A DNA stretch of 64,000 bases, from contig NZ_UAVD01000001.1 of NCBI RefSeq assembly GCF_900460065.1, positions 62,001-126,000 on the forward strand, read 5' to 3'. This document shows positions 52,725-62,156 of this stretch, one piece after another. The notes under the pieces are model-generated. The model had not been told where the DNA came from. It worked only from the letters and a program-made list of their open reading frames with translations, and made no database searches. Numbering within the stretch: position 1 is the stretch's first letter; every line of letters begins with the position of its first letter. The stretch is from Streptomyces griseus (GTDB lineage: Bacteria; Actinomycetota; Actinomycetes; Streptomycetales; Streptomycetaceae). A program made the position numbers and the translations under genes.

Positions 52725-55399
52725 CGGTCGTCCTCCCTGAACTCGGCGTGGACGGAGGGCTCGGCGCGGTCGTCGTCGGCCCGTGGGCCGCCGCCGGTGC
52801 TCTGCCGCGGCAGGACCGTGTCCACCACGCCCATCCGCAGCGGGGTGAGCCGGATCAGCCCCGCGTACCGCCCGGAGGAGGTCCACAGGGCCTCCTCGGC
52901 CGGCGGCGAACCGCTCTTGCGCCAGGCGGCCTCGATCTCGCCCTGGAGGGTGCCCGGGGCGAACCGGATCCACAGGGCGGCCTCCGGGTCGCGGCTCAGG
53001 AGGGCCCCCTGTTCCGGCGACGACAACTGGACGACGGCCCCCCGGTCCGCCTCCCGGCCCACCAGTTCGGCGACCCGCAGCGAATCGGTGCCCAGCAGTC
53101 CGGCCGCCGTGGTGCGGGCCCGGTGGTCGGCCGGGTACGGGGGCGGGGCCAGCACCCCGTAGCGCCACAGGTGGTGGCGGGCGGCGGACAGCAGCTCGCG
53201 GACCCGCTCCTCGGTCCGCGAGAGCGCTAGCGCCCCGGCCTGACCGCGTTCGACGGCGCCCCAGTAGGGGGCCATGGCGGCCATCGCGGTGTTGCGGAGG
53301 TCCCCGGCGAGGGTGGCCACCAGGTCCGGTCCGCCCTCACCGATCTCCCGGTCCAGCCAGCGCGGTGCGCGGTCCCCGTCGCCGCTCCCCCACGGGGCGT
53401 CGTCGGGGCCGGCGGGGTACGCGGCCGGGGACGGCGTGCCGTACGGGCCGGGGCCCGCGTCGTACCCGGTGCGGTCCCGGTCGTCGTACCGGTCGCCGTC
53501 CCGGTCGTCGTACCGGTCGGCCTCGTGATCGCCGGTCCGGTCCGGGGTGTTGTCCCAGGCGTAGGCGGCGGCCCAGTCGCCGTCGTCCGCGCCCCCGTCG
53601 CCGGTGTCGGACTCCGGGGTCTCCAGCGCGGAGGGCGCGGAGAGCCAGTCGTCGTCCTCGTAGGGACCGGCACCGCCCGTCCCGGCCGGGGCCAGGGGCT
53701 CCGGCGCGGCCTGGGCGTCGGCGGCGGCAGCGGTCGCCCGCAGCATCCCGGCGACCGAACGCGCGGCGTCCGCGCAGTACAGCCGCTCCTCCGCCGCCCA
53801 GTGTTCACGGACTAGCTCCGCCAGCAGCCCGTCCAGCCCGTCCAGCGCGTCGCGCAGCGCCGTCGTGCCGCGCCCGGCGGCCCAGGAGTCGGCGGCGTCC
53901 CGCCACAGCCGGCGCACCGCCTCGGCCGTGAGCCCGAGCCCCACCAGCAGCCCGGTCCCGCCGAGCCAGAGCGGCGGATCGACGGCGTACGCGACCGCCG
54001 CCCCGACCGCCGCCCCGGCGACGGCGGCGACCCGGGGGCCCACCGGCCACCGGGCGGTACGCCGGTCCGTGCGCAGCCGGTTCGCGCCGAGCAGCGCGAC
54101 GACCACGAACAGCACCGGCACCAGCAGCGCCGCCAGGACGGCGGGCCACTGCCACAGGCCGCCCAGCAGCCCCGCCGCGCCCGCCATCAGCAGCACCGTG
54201 CCCGGGGTGCGGGGCGGGGCGGCGTACTCGGTGGCGGAGCCGCGGGTCACCGACTCCTCGGAGTGGTCGGCGAGCCGGTGCAGCAGGGCGGTGCCCGGCA
54301 CCGGCTCGACCCGCCCGGCCAGCGCGGTGAAGTGCTGCGCCACCGAACGCAGCGCGAGCCCGCTGCCGAGGAGCCTGCCCGCCAGCTCGCGGAGCCCCTC
54401 GCCGACGCGTTCTCCCGCACGGTCGGCCGGCGGCACCCGCAGCCCGAGCGCGCCGAGCCGGGCGGCGGTCTCCGCGGTGGGCGCCGCCGCGCCTCCGCCG
54501 CCCTGGAGGGCCCGTTCCACCAGGGCGCGGAACCCGCCCAGGTCCTCGCGGGCCTGGAGCAGATCCGCCTCCAGGGCGTCGCGCCTGGCCGGGTGCAGGA
54601 GGCCGGGGAAGGACCGCAGCGCGACGAGGTCCTCGTCGGCCCGGTCCAGGGACTCCGCGCACGTGCGGTGCGCGAGGTTCGCCGGGCCGTCCGGCCGCCG
54701 GTGCCCGGGGCCCCGGCCGTCCCGCCCCGTCAGGAGCGCGCGCAGGGGGTCGGGCAACTGGGCGTCCGGGACGGTGTCGACCGGGTCGCCCGCCCCGCTG
54801 TCCTCGCCCGCGAACCGGGTCAGCGCGTCCCGCCAGGCCCGGTCCCTGACCTCGGTCGGCAGGTCCTGCTCCAGCAGCCGGACCCCGGGGGCGGCGACGG
54901 AGTCGGGCAGCTTCCGCAGCCCCTCCAGGACCCGGACGAAGACGTCCGGGACCGACAGGAGGTCCACCAGGACGGCCAGCGCCGCGGGGTCGTCCGGCTC
55001 CGGCCGGTCCAGGGCGGTGCGGGCGGAACGCAGATCACCGGCCCACACCAGGCCGGTCGTGGCGGCCCGCAGCGTCGTGGGCCGCACCAGCCGCCGGTCG
55101 GGGAGGTACGCCTCCTCCCCGTCGGCGTACGAACCGGGGGAGCTGCCCACCAGCAGCACCAGGATCCGGACCTCGCCCACCGCCCGGTAGCCGGAGATCA
55201 GTTCGTACGGGAGCTGGTGGTCGGTCAGCCCGGCCGGGGTGTCGGTGACCAGGAACAACGGGTAGTCCGGTTCCGGCAGTCCGGCCCGGCCCAGCTGCTC
55301 GGCCACCCGGTCGCGCACTGCCTGCGGGGTCGCCAGGGCCGCGGCCCCGGCGCGCAGGTCGAGACGGACCACGGCGGTCGTGTCCTCGGGAGAGGTCAC
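52718..55399 (-). CDS. Large membrane protein of the tubulin/GTPase cluster
   Basis: The 893-residue protein starts at a GTG inside the tubulin gene's stop (GTGA). The N-terminal half (1-380) is Leu/Ala-rich and soluble; it opens with VVRLDLRAGAAALATPQAV, with PLFLVTDTPAGLTDHQLPYELISGY and LVLLVGSSPGSYADGEEAYLPD. Three to four membrane segments lie at about 402-480, followed by a helical region, a disordered Asp/Arg/Tyr-rich stretch (about 600-680, DRYDDRDGDRYDDRD) and a C-terminal domain. I do not recognise the family; position in the cluster suggests it anchors the tubulin-like and GTPase proteins. Confidence 0.78.
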   Translation of the reverse strand: MTSPEDTTAVVRLDLRAGAAALATPQAVRDRVAEQLGRAGLPEPDYPLFLVTDTPAGLTDHQLPYELISGYRAVGEVRILVLLVGSSPGSYADGEEAYLPDRRLVRPTTLRAATTGLVWAGDLRSARTALDRPEPDDPAALAVLVDLLSVPDVFVRVLEGLRKLPDSVAAPGVRLLEQDLPTEVRDRAWRDALTRFAGEDSGAGDPVDTVPDAQLPDPLRALLTGRDGRGPGHRRPDGPANLAHRTCAESLDRADEDLVALRSFPGLLHPARRDALEADLLQAREDLGGFRALVERALQGGGGAAAPTAETAARLGALGLRVPPADRAGERVGEGLRELAGRLLGSGLALRSVAQHFTALAGRVEPVPGTALLHRLADHSEESVTRGSATEYAAPPRTPGTVLLMAGAAGLLGGLWQWPAVLAALLVPVLFVVVALLGANRLRTDRRTARWPVGPRVAAVAGAAVGAAVAYAVDPPLWLGGTGLLVGLGLTAEAVRRLWRDAADSWAAGRGTTALRDALDGLDGLLAELVREHWAAEERLYCADAARSVAGMLRATAAAADAQAAPEPLAPAGTGGAGPYEDDDWLSAPSALETPESDTGDGGADDGDWAAAYAWDNTPDRTGDHEADRYDDRDGDRYDDRDRTGYDAGPGPYGTPSPAAYPAGPDDAPWGSGDGDRAPRWLDREIGEGGPDLVATLAGDLRNTAMAAMAPYWGAVERGQAGALALSRTEERVRELLSAARHHLWRYGVLAPPPYPADHRARTTAAGLLGTDSLRVAELVGREADRGAVVQLSSPEQGALLSRDPEAALWIRFAPGTLQGEIEAAWRKSGSPPAEEALWTSSGRYAGLIRLTPLRMGVVDTVLPRQSTGGGPRADDDRAEPSVHAEFREDDRW

Positions 55400-58300
55400 T
55401 GCGGGCCCCCGTTCCGGGAGCGCCCCGCGCCACCCTCGTCGGTGCCCCAGCCGTCGCCGTCCCGGCCGCCCGCGGCCGTACGGCGGACCGGAGGCCTGTC
55501 CTGCTCGCCGAACCCGTCGGGGCCGCCGCCGTCGTCCCTGGCACCGCCGCCCCTGCCGCCGACCGGCTCGTTCCCGCCGAACCGGTCGTCGTCGGGCCGG
55601 GCGTCGGTGTAGCGGTCGTCGTCGGGCCTGGAGTCGGTGTACCGGTTGTCGTACGTCCCGGTGCCGGTGTGGCGGTCGTCGTCGGATCGGGAGTCGGTGT
55701 ACCGGTCGTCGTCCCGTGGCCGGTCGTTGGCGGTCCTGGAGCCGGTGCGCCGGCTGCCGTACGTCCCGGCTTCCGTCTGCCGGTCGCCGTAAGCCGCCGA
55801 GTCGGTGTGCCGGTCGCCGTCGGGACCGGGGCCGGCGTACCGGCCGTCCCCGGAGTACCGGCCGTTCGGGGACCGGGGATCGCCGTACCGGTCGTCGCCG
55901 GTGAACCGGCCGTCTCCGGCGAACCGGTCGTCGCCGGGCCTGGAGTCGGTGTACCGCTCGTCCTCCCCGGACCGGTCGGCTCCCGACCGGGTGCCCGCGA
56001 ACCGGTCGTCCCCGCCGAACCGGTCGTCGCCGGGGGAGTCGCCGAACCGGGCGTCGGCGGCCCGCGACCCCGGGTACGCGTTACCGGACCGTTCGTCACC
56101 GGACCGTTCGTCGCGGGGCCGCTCGTCGCGGGGCCGCTCGTCCGCGTACCCGGCCTCCCCGCGCCCCTCGCCCCGGGGCGGCCGGTCGTCGCGCGAGGGA
56201 GCCGGCCCGTACCGCTCCTCCGCGTACCGGGCGGAGCCCGTGCGGCGGGCGTCCGTGTGCCGGTCCGCGCCGGCGTACCGCTCCTCGGCGTCGTACGGGG
56301 CCGAGCGCGGACCGGGCAGGGTGTCGTCCCGGAGCCGTTCGTCGGTGCTCGGGGCGGAGGTGCCCCAGTCCTCGTCGTCCGCCACGACGCGCCGGCGCTC
56401 CGGCGCGGGCCGGGACGGGGGCGGCTTCGGGACGCCGCCGCGCACGTGTTCCAGCAGGGTCCGCAGCGTCGGCTGGATCGCGCGCTGGTCGCCGAACTCC
56501 ATGTCCAGGGCCGCGGGCAGGGTCTCCGCCCAGAACTCCCACAGCGGCCGGATCCAGCCGTCCACCCGCTGGCCGCCGAGCTCCCGGCGCTCCTCCAGGA
56601 GCTCCAGCTGACGCGGGGCGACGCGCTCGACGAGCTCGACGAACATCGGGTGCGGCTCGGTGCCCGCCCGGGCGAGGCCGAGAGGCTGCGCCCCCATCAG
56701 CTTGCTGCAGTAGTCCTCCACGGTCCGCTCGTCGTCCAGCACCGTCCAGCGTTCGTAGGAGCGCAGCAGCTCCGACCAGCTGGAGATGCCGCCGGGGAAG
56801 TCGCCGAGCCGCAGCCGTACGCCCGGAACGCTCGCCCCCTTCTCCGGGAACAGCCGCAGCCGCACCCGGGAGGGCGAGGCGGTCCCGCCGTCCAGGACGT
56901 CGACCTGGCCGTTCCACATGCAGCACAGCAGACGGTGCAGGATGGTGCGCCGGTCCTCCTCGCTGCTGACCATCCAGTCGTCCTCGAAGCCCAGGCGCTG
57001 GCGCCAGCGCAGCACGTCGTGGGCCTGCTCGTCGTCCTTGGCCCGGGCCCACTGGCGCAGCACCTTGCGGGCCTCGGGCACCTGGGTGAGGCTCATCTCG
57101 CTGCGGAAGAGGACCACGGTGATCGAGTCGCTCTCCACGCCCCGGTACTCGACGGAGTTCTTCGCGTCGGACGGCAGTCGCAGCGCCTTGGCGAGGTACT
57201 CCTGCACCTCGTCCCCCGCCTGGACCCGCGGGTGGGTGACCAGGACCCGCAGCGGTCCGGTGCCCTCCGGGGTGAAGCCGACCGGCAGCAGTCCGGTGAG
57301 CTTGCGGCTGAACAGGTCGAGCGCTTCCTTGCTGACCTGGTCGGTGGCGTCCGTGTCACCGGCGGCGGCTGCCAGCAGGGTGCTCATCGACGGCAGCAGC
57401 GGGTGCTCCTCCAACTGTGCGCCGCTCTCGGCGAAAAGCCGGGTGATCCGCCCCTCCAGCCGGGCCTTGACGGCACCGACCGCCCCGTCGGGGTCACGGT
57501 GGCTCCGGGCGTGCACCTCCCGCCACGTGTCCCCGTCGATGAGCCGCAGAAGCAGCGACGCCTCGTCGTCGCTCTCGCGGAGACCCTCGCCGCGGACGAG
57601 CCGGGCCACCACGTCCTCGTAGAAGTGGTTGAGGCTGCGCTGCGGCGGCAGGAGGTACGAGATGCCCGTGCGCTCCGCGTACAGCTCCAGCCCCTTCTGC
57701 TCGGCGGACTTGCGCTCCTGGTCGGCGTGTTTGCGGAAGGCGTTCACCAGCCGGACCAGGTCGGTGCCCGCCGTGTCCGCCTGCGACTGCCAGCGCTGCT
57801 GCTGCTCCCGCCAGGCCTCGTGCCACACGGCCCGGCACCGCCAGCGGTACCAGCTGTCCTGGGCCTGGAGGGCGGCCCGCACGTCGTCGTCGCCCCACCG
57901 GGCCGGGGACATCCCGGCGATGCGGCCCTTGATCCTGGGGGTCTTCGGGGGCTGGTCCGTGACGCCCGGGGGACGCTTCGGGGAGCGGGCGCGGGCGGAG
58001 AGCATGCCGAGGAAGCCGAGCCGGGTGATCTCGTCCTCGCTGTCCGGGACGCCCCTGACGAGACGTTCGGCGAGGAACGGGTCGACGCTCTGGAGGAGCT
58101 TCTCGATGGCCGGCCGGGGGCTGAACCGGGCCGCCATCGCGGCGGCCTGCCGGTCGGCGATGGACTGGAGCTCGGACAGCAGGCGCTGCATGTCCCCGAT
58201 CCGGTTGCTGAGCGCCTCCTCGATCGCCTTGCCGCCGCGCGGCAGCGGCTGCGGGTCCTCCACCGGCAACTGCTTGCGCTCCCACAACTCCTCCAGCTGG

Positions 58301-59577
58301 GAGTCGGCGAACAGCTGGCGGACCAGCGGCACGGTGTCGTCCTTGGCCGGGTTGCGCGGCCGTTCCACCAGTTCGGTGACCGCGACCCGCAGCAGCCGTC
58401 CCGCCACCAGGTCGGCCAGCTGGTCCATGGGCGCGGTCATCGAGGCGACCAGGCTGGTCGACACCCCCTGCCGGCCGATGCCGGTGGGGGACAGGGCGCT
58501 GCGCTGCACGCCCCGGTTGATGAAGCTCGCGGCGAAGGTCTGGAAGTCGTCGTCGCCGGCCATCGCCCGGCCCTGGGCCCGGCTGTCGCCCAGCTCGGTG
58601 CCGATCAGCGACATCACCAGCGAGACGATGGAGCGCCGCAGGTCGTCCTGGCGGATGCCCGCGGTGGGGCTGAAGAGGAACGCGGTGGGCAGGATCCCGG
58701 TGCGCAGCCGGACCGGGGTGACGCCCGGGTAGCGGATGCCGAGGCCGGTCTCCTGGTCGAGGTCGCCGAGCTCCGCCCCGGCGGTCGGCGCGTTCTGCCC
58801 GTCGACCAGCCGGAACAGATCCACGAGCGAGCGGGCGGCGTTCAGTTCGGCCTCGCGCCCGCCGCCGGTCGCGGCGGGGAACGAGGACGGCATGACGACC
58901 AGCGGGTAGATCTTCACGCCGTTGAAGCGGCGCATCTTGAACGCCTGGTTGATCAGGTGCAGGTAGTCCAGGAAGATCCCGGCGCCGGTGCCGCCGGCCA
59001 CGGAGAACGCCACGAAGACGTCGCAGCCGGTGACCCGGCCGCCGCCCAGCTCGCTCAGTTCCCCCGCCGACTTGGCGATGGCGTCGATCGCCTGGAGGAG
59101 GGGTTCGAGCACCGGCTGGAGGGAGTGCCGCAGCGTGGCGAAGAGCGCGGCGCGGCCCACCGTGGGGAGCTGGCCGGCGCCGTTGTGCAGCGGGGTGACG
59201 CGCGGCTCGCCGTCGCGCGAGGGCAGCCAGCCCGCGACCTCCTCGCGCAGGCTGGCGCGCAGCATCTGCGTCACCTCCGGCGAACTGTCGAAGTTCGGCA
59301 GGAGGTTGTGGGTGGCCCGCGAGGTGCGGGCGTACGCCGCGCGCAGCGAGGAGTCCACATTGAACTGGGGCAGTCGCTGGAGGTCGGACTCGCTGAAGTC
59401 CGCGTACACGAACTGCAGGCAGTCGGGCAGTTGGTAGGGGGCGAGGCCGCCGATGTGCTGGAGGGCGGTGCCGTCGGGGCCGCACAGGTCCACACGCAGC
59501 TTGCGTTCCAGTTCGGCGCCGACGAGGCCGCCGGTGCCGCCCAGGCCGACGAAGAGCATCGGCTGGAAGATCTTCAT
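55396..59577 (-). CDS. Tubulin-like GTPase (Tubulin_2 type) with long disordered tail
   Basis: The 1393-residue protein opens with MKIFQPMLFVGLGGTGGLVGAELERKL, the nucleotide-fold start of tubulin-like proteins, and has the tubulin/FtsZ signature VAGGTGAGIFLDYL near residue 195. Residues up to about 1050 are mostly helical with no other motif I can name. The last 300 or so residues (nucleotides 55396-56400) are disordered and built from D/R/Y/G units such as DDRYTDSRPDDDR. Family members are known from sequence only; GTP binding and polymerisation are inferred. It begins the four-gene overlap chain. A 16-bp hairpin precedes it. Confidence 0.85.
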   Translation of the reverse strand: MKIFQPMLFVGLGGTGGLVGAELERKLRVDLCGPDGTALQHIGGLAPYQLPDCLQFVYADFSESDLQRLPQFNVDSSLRAAYARTSRATHNLLPNFDSSPEVTQMLRASLREEVAGWLPSRDGEPRVTPLHNGAGQLPTVGRAALFATLRHSLQPVLEPLLQAIDAIAKSAGELSELGGGRVTGCDVFVAFSVAGGTGAGIFLDYLHLINQAFKMRRFNGVKIYPLVVMPSSFPAATGGGREAELNAARSLVDLFRLVDGQNAPTAGAELGDLDQETGLGIRYPGVTPVRLRTGILPTAFLFSPTAGIRQDDLRRSIVSLVMSLIGTELGDSRAQGRAMAGDDDFQTFAASFINRGVQRSALSPTGIGRQGVSTSLVASMTAPMDQLADLVAGRLLRVAVTELVERPRNPAKDDTVPLVRQLFADSQLEELWERKQLPVEDPQPLPRGGKAIEEALSNRIGDMQRLLSELQSIADRQAAAMAARFSPRPAIEKLLQSVDPFLAERLVRGVPDSEDEITRLGFLGMLSARARSPKRPPGVTDQPPKTPRIKGRIAGMSPARWGDDDVRAALQAQDSWYRWRCRAVWHEAWREQQQRWQSQADTAGTDLVRLVNAFRKHADQERKSAEQKGLELYAERTGISYLLPPQRSLNHFYEDVVARLVRGEGLRESDDEASLLLRLIDGDTWREVHARSHRDPDGAVGAVKARLEGRITRLFAESGAQLEEHPLLPSMSTLLAAAAGDTDATDQVSKEALDLFSRKLTGLLPVGFTPEGTGPLRVLVTHPRVQAGDEVQEYLAKALRLPSDAKNSVEYRGVESDSITVVLFRSEMSLTQVPEARKVLRQWARAKDDEQAHDVLRWRQRLGFEDDWMVSSEEDRRTILHRLLCCMWNGQVDVLDGGTASPSRVRLRLFPEKGASVPGVRLRLGDFPGGISSWSELLRSYERWTVLDDERTVEDYCSKLMGAQPLGLARAGTEPHPMFVELVERVAPRQLELLEERRELGGQRVDGWIRPLWEFWAETLPAALDMEFGDQRAIQPTLRTLLEHVRGGVPKPPPSRPAPERRRVVADDEDWGTSAPSTDERLRDDTLPGPRSAPYDAEERYAGADRHTDARRTGSARYAEERYGPAPSRDDRPPRGEGRGEAGYADERPRDERPRDERSGDERSGNAYPGSRAADARFGDSPGDDRFGGDDRFAGTRSGADRSGEDERYTDSRPGDDRFAGDGRFTGDDRYGDPRSPNGRYSGDGRYAGPGPDGDRHTDSAAYGDRQTEAGTYGSRRTGSRTANDRPRDDDRYTDSRSDDDRHTGTGTYDNRYTDSRPDDDRYTDARPDDDRFGGNEPVGGRGGGARDDGGGPDGFGEQDRPPVRRTAAGGRDGDGWGTDEGGAGRSRNGGPQ

Positions 59578-59621
59578 GGGTTCCTCCCGCTTCCGGCCGG
59601 GGTGGGGCCGGTTCGTCCATG

Positions 59622-59666
59622 GGCGTCACCGCACGGCCACGGGGCTCGCAGCCGTGCGGTGACGCC
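59622..59666 (-). terminator. 16-bp hairpin between VWA and tubulin-like genes
   Basis: Arms 59622-59637 and 59651-59666 are exact reverse complements with a 13-base loop. It lies 45 bases beyond the VWA stop and 45 bases before the tubulin-like start, so it may terminate most transcripts and leave partial read-through. Confidence 0.65.
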
Positions 59667-59711
59667 GGGTCCTGCGGCGCCGCCCGCCGGGTGGCGGACG
59701 GCGCGCGCGCC

Positions 59712-61988
59712 TCACAGGTAGTCGTCGCTCCCGCCGGTCGTGGTCACCGGGTCGGGCCGGTCGGGTGCGGTGGCGCGTACGGAGTCCTCGCCGAGGGCGA
59801 GGCTCAGCCGGTCGGTGAGACCGACCCGCCCGGTCGCCGTGAGCCGCTCCCGGGTGCGACCGCCGTTCTTGCGCAGCACCGCCCCGCCCTCGGGGCTGCG
59901 CTGCACGGCGTACCGGCCGCTGGTGCGCCGTTCGATGCGCGGGTTGCTGTGCGCCTCGGCGATGTCGAACGCGTACCACTGCTTGTGGCCGGGCCCGGCC
60001 GTGTGCACCCCGAGCACGTCGCCGTCCTCGGAGAGCAGGTGGAGCGTCAGCCCGCGCGGGTCGCGGCGGGCCCGCCGCTGCCGGAGCCAGGCCAGCGCCA
60101 CCAGGACGCCGACGACGATCAGCGCGACCGCGCCGACCAGCACCCACCAGTACCGGTCCAACAGGCCGGGTTCGGGCGTGACCTGGACGGACAGCGGGGT
60201 GCGCACCAGGGTGCGGTCGCCGTCGGTGGCGTCCTGGACGGTGACGGTGCCGCCGATGCCGAGGGCGCCGTCGTCGAGCCGCCCGTCGAAGGACTCCTCC
60301 GGTCCGATCCGGAGCTTGATCTCGTGGGTGGAGGAGGCGCCGGGCTTCACCACGATCTCGGCGGGACTCACGGTGAGGAGCCCCGCCCGGACGTCCGCGA
60401 GGGACAGCTTCAGGGTGTGCGGGGCATCGGTGGTGTTGGTGACGGAGAGGTTCGCGGTGACCGTGCCCCCGGGGTGGCCGTCGCCGCGGACCGGGCCGAG
60501 CGCCGTGGTGACGGGCAGCGCCCCGGGGGCGACCTGGCCGCCCTCGCTGCGGGTGTCGGCGCTGAGTCCGGAGGCGGTGAGGGTGCCGCTGACCTTCAGG
60601 GCGCCGTCGGCACTCTTCGGGACGGTGACCGTCCCGCTGAAGGAGCCGTCGCTCCTGGTGGGGTCGGCGCCCTTGCCGTCGTCGGTGAGCCGCAGCGGCA
60701 GCGGGGCGAAGCCGTCGCCGGTGAGGCTGCTGCTGACCTTCAGACCGGCGTAGTCGGCCGGGTCCTTGATCTCGTAGCCCTCGCGGGTCTGGAGCCGCAT
60801 GGTGACGGTCGCCTTCTGCCCGGCCTGCGGGGAGGGCGGGTCCATCGTGATGGAGCCGCGCAGCTCCCCCTGCCACAGGACGCTGACGCCGACGGGCAGG
60901 GAGCGGTGGCCCTCGGGTGCCTTCACGTCGACCTTCCACCGGCCGGGCACCGGGTCGACGATCTTCAGCGCCTCCACGGTGCCGCCGCCGCCCGCGAGTT
61001 CGAAGGTGGAGTCCTTGAACTTCCCGGTGGTGGGCACCTTGTTGCCGAGCGGGTCGGTGTAGGTGACGGTCACCTCGGGGGTGCCCTTGTCGACGACGAT
61101 GCTGCCCACGGTCGCCAGCGGCGAGATGGTGATGGGCAGGGTGGCGGGCGGACGCTTGCTCGGTCCCGCCTCGTAGCGCAGGCAGTGCGCGGCGGCGAAG
61201 ATCTTCTCCAGCACCGGCCCGACGTCCTTGGCCCCGGAGACCTTGCGGGCGGTGGGCCGGGCGGACGGCAGGTCCACGCAGCCCTTCTGGAAGCCGCCGG
61301 CGGCGATCCTGTCGAGCTGCTCCTTGTCCGGGTCGGGACCGAAGCCGAGTGGCCAGATCTGTACGTTCTTGGCGGCGGCGTTCTTCAGCTCCAGCTCCAG
61401 CTGCCGCTTCCCCTCGGCCTCGCGGTGCGCCGGGTCGCCGTACTGGGGGCTGCCGGTGACGTCCATCTCCCCGTCGGTGAGCAGGAACAGCACCCGGGGG
61501 ACCGACGGGTCGGTGCCCGAGCTCAGTTCGTGCACGCCCTGGCGTATCGCGCTGGGGAAGTCCGTTCCCGTGCCCTCGTCCTTCTCGCGGCTGCGCAGCT
61601 TCTCCACACAGCCCCCGACCGACTCCCGTCCAGCGGCGTCCAGCCGGGTGCGGGGGCAGACGGGGTCCACCGCCCGCTGGTCGGCGGACTCGGCGGCGGC
61701 GAAGCCGAACACGCTGATGTGCGAGGTGGCCGAGACGTCGCCGAGCGCGATGCGGGCCGCGGCGGCCTTCTCCGCCTTGATGTCCGCGGGCGCGAGGCTC
61801 GCCGACTGGTCGACGGCCACCGCGTAGTTGACGGAGGCGAAGGCGGGCGCGGCGGCCGCGGCGGGCTCCGGGTCGGCGGCGGCCGGTGCCGTCAGGGAGG
61901 TGAGCAGGGCCGCACCGGCCAGGACGGCCAGCGCCGCCCGCCCGGCCCGGCCGCGGCCGGCCGGGCCTCTTCTTCGGTCATTTCGCAC
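59712..61988 (-). CDS. Secreted, membrane-anchored VWA protein
   Basis: The 758-residue protein has a Sec signal peptide (GRAALAVLAGAALLTSLTAPAAA, ending near residue 38), a VWA domain (about 50-270) with MIDAS DQSAS at residue ~59 and FLLTDGEMDV, Ig-like beta domains (about 280-600), a membrane helix (YWWVLVGAVALIVVGVLVALAWL, near 620-645) and a cytoplasmic C-terminal domain (about 650-758). It may bind an external or cell-wall partner. GTG start with AAAAGGGGACG upstream. Four 18-bp repeats precede its promoter region. Confidence 0.85.
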   Translation of the reverse strand: MRNDRRRGPAGRGRAGRAALAVLAGAALLTSLTAPAAADPEPAAAAAPAFASVNYAVAVDQSASLAPADIKAEKAAAARIALGDVSATSHISVFGFAAAESADQRAVDPVCPRTRLDAAGRESVGGCVEKLRSREKDEGTGTDFPSAIRQGVHELSSGTDPSVPRVLFLLTDGEMDVTGSPQYGDPAHREAEGKRQLELELKNAAAKNVQIWPLGFGPDPDKEQLDRIAAGGFQKGCVDLPSARPTARKVSGAKDVGPVLEKIFAAAHCLRYEAGPSKRPPATLPITISPLATVGSIVVDKGTPEVTVTYTDPLGNKVPTTGKFKDSTFELAGGGGTVEALKIVDPVPGRWKVDVKAPEGHRSLPVGVSVLWQGELRGSITMDPPSPQAGQKATVTMRLQTREGYEIKDPADYAGLKVSSSLTGDGFAPLPLRLTDDGKGADPTRSDGSFSGTVTVPKSADGALKVSGTLTASGLSADTRSEGGQVAPGALPVTTALGPVRGDGHPGGTVTANLSVTNTTDAPHTLKLSLADVRAGLLTVSPAEIVVKPGASSTHEIKLRIGPEESFDGRLDDGALGIGGTVTVQDATDGDRTLVRTPLSVQVTPEPGLLDRYWWVLVGAVALIVVGVLVALAWLRQRRARRDPRGLTLHLLSEDGDVLGVHTAGPGHKQWYAFDIAEAHSNPRIERRTSGRYAVQRSPEGGAVLRKNGGRTRERLTATGRVGLTDRLSLALGEDSVRATAPDRPDPVTTTGGSDDYL

Positions 61989-62017
61989 GACCGTCCCCTT
62001 TTACTGTCGTTGCCGTG

Positions 62018-62086
62018 TCTGCGTGGTGTCGTGGTCTGCGTGGTGCCGTGGGTCCGCGTGGTGCGGCGGCCCGCGTGGTGCCGTGG
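62018..62086. repeat. Four tandem copies of an 18-bp unit
   Basis: Units of 16-18 bases close to TCTGCGTGGTGCCGTGGG start at 62018, 62035, 62053 and 62071. They fill the gap between the PycTM-like gene and the VWA start (61989-62156), where a promoter for VWA would lie. Confidence 0.7.
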
Positions 62087-62156
62087 AGCGCTCGATCGGT
62101 CACTCTGGGTAGTCGTCGGTGGTGTGCCCTGGACGCGGCACACCCGTGCGGGCCGG

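Noticed and set aside
55669..59721. A rightward open frame of 1350 codons opposite the tubulin-like gene
   Set aside because: Antisense shadow; the leftward frame has tubulin motifs and typical overlaps with its neighbours.
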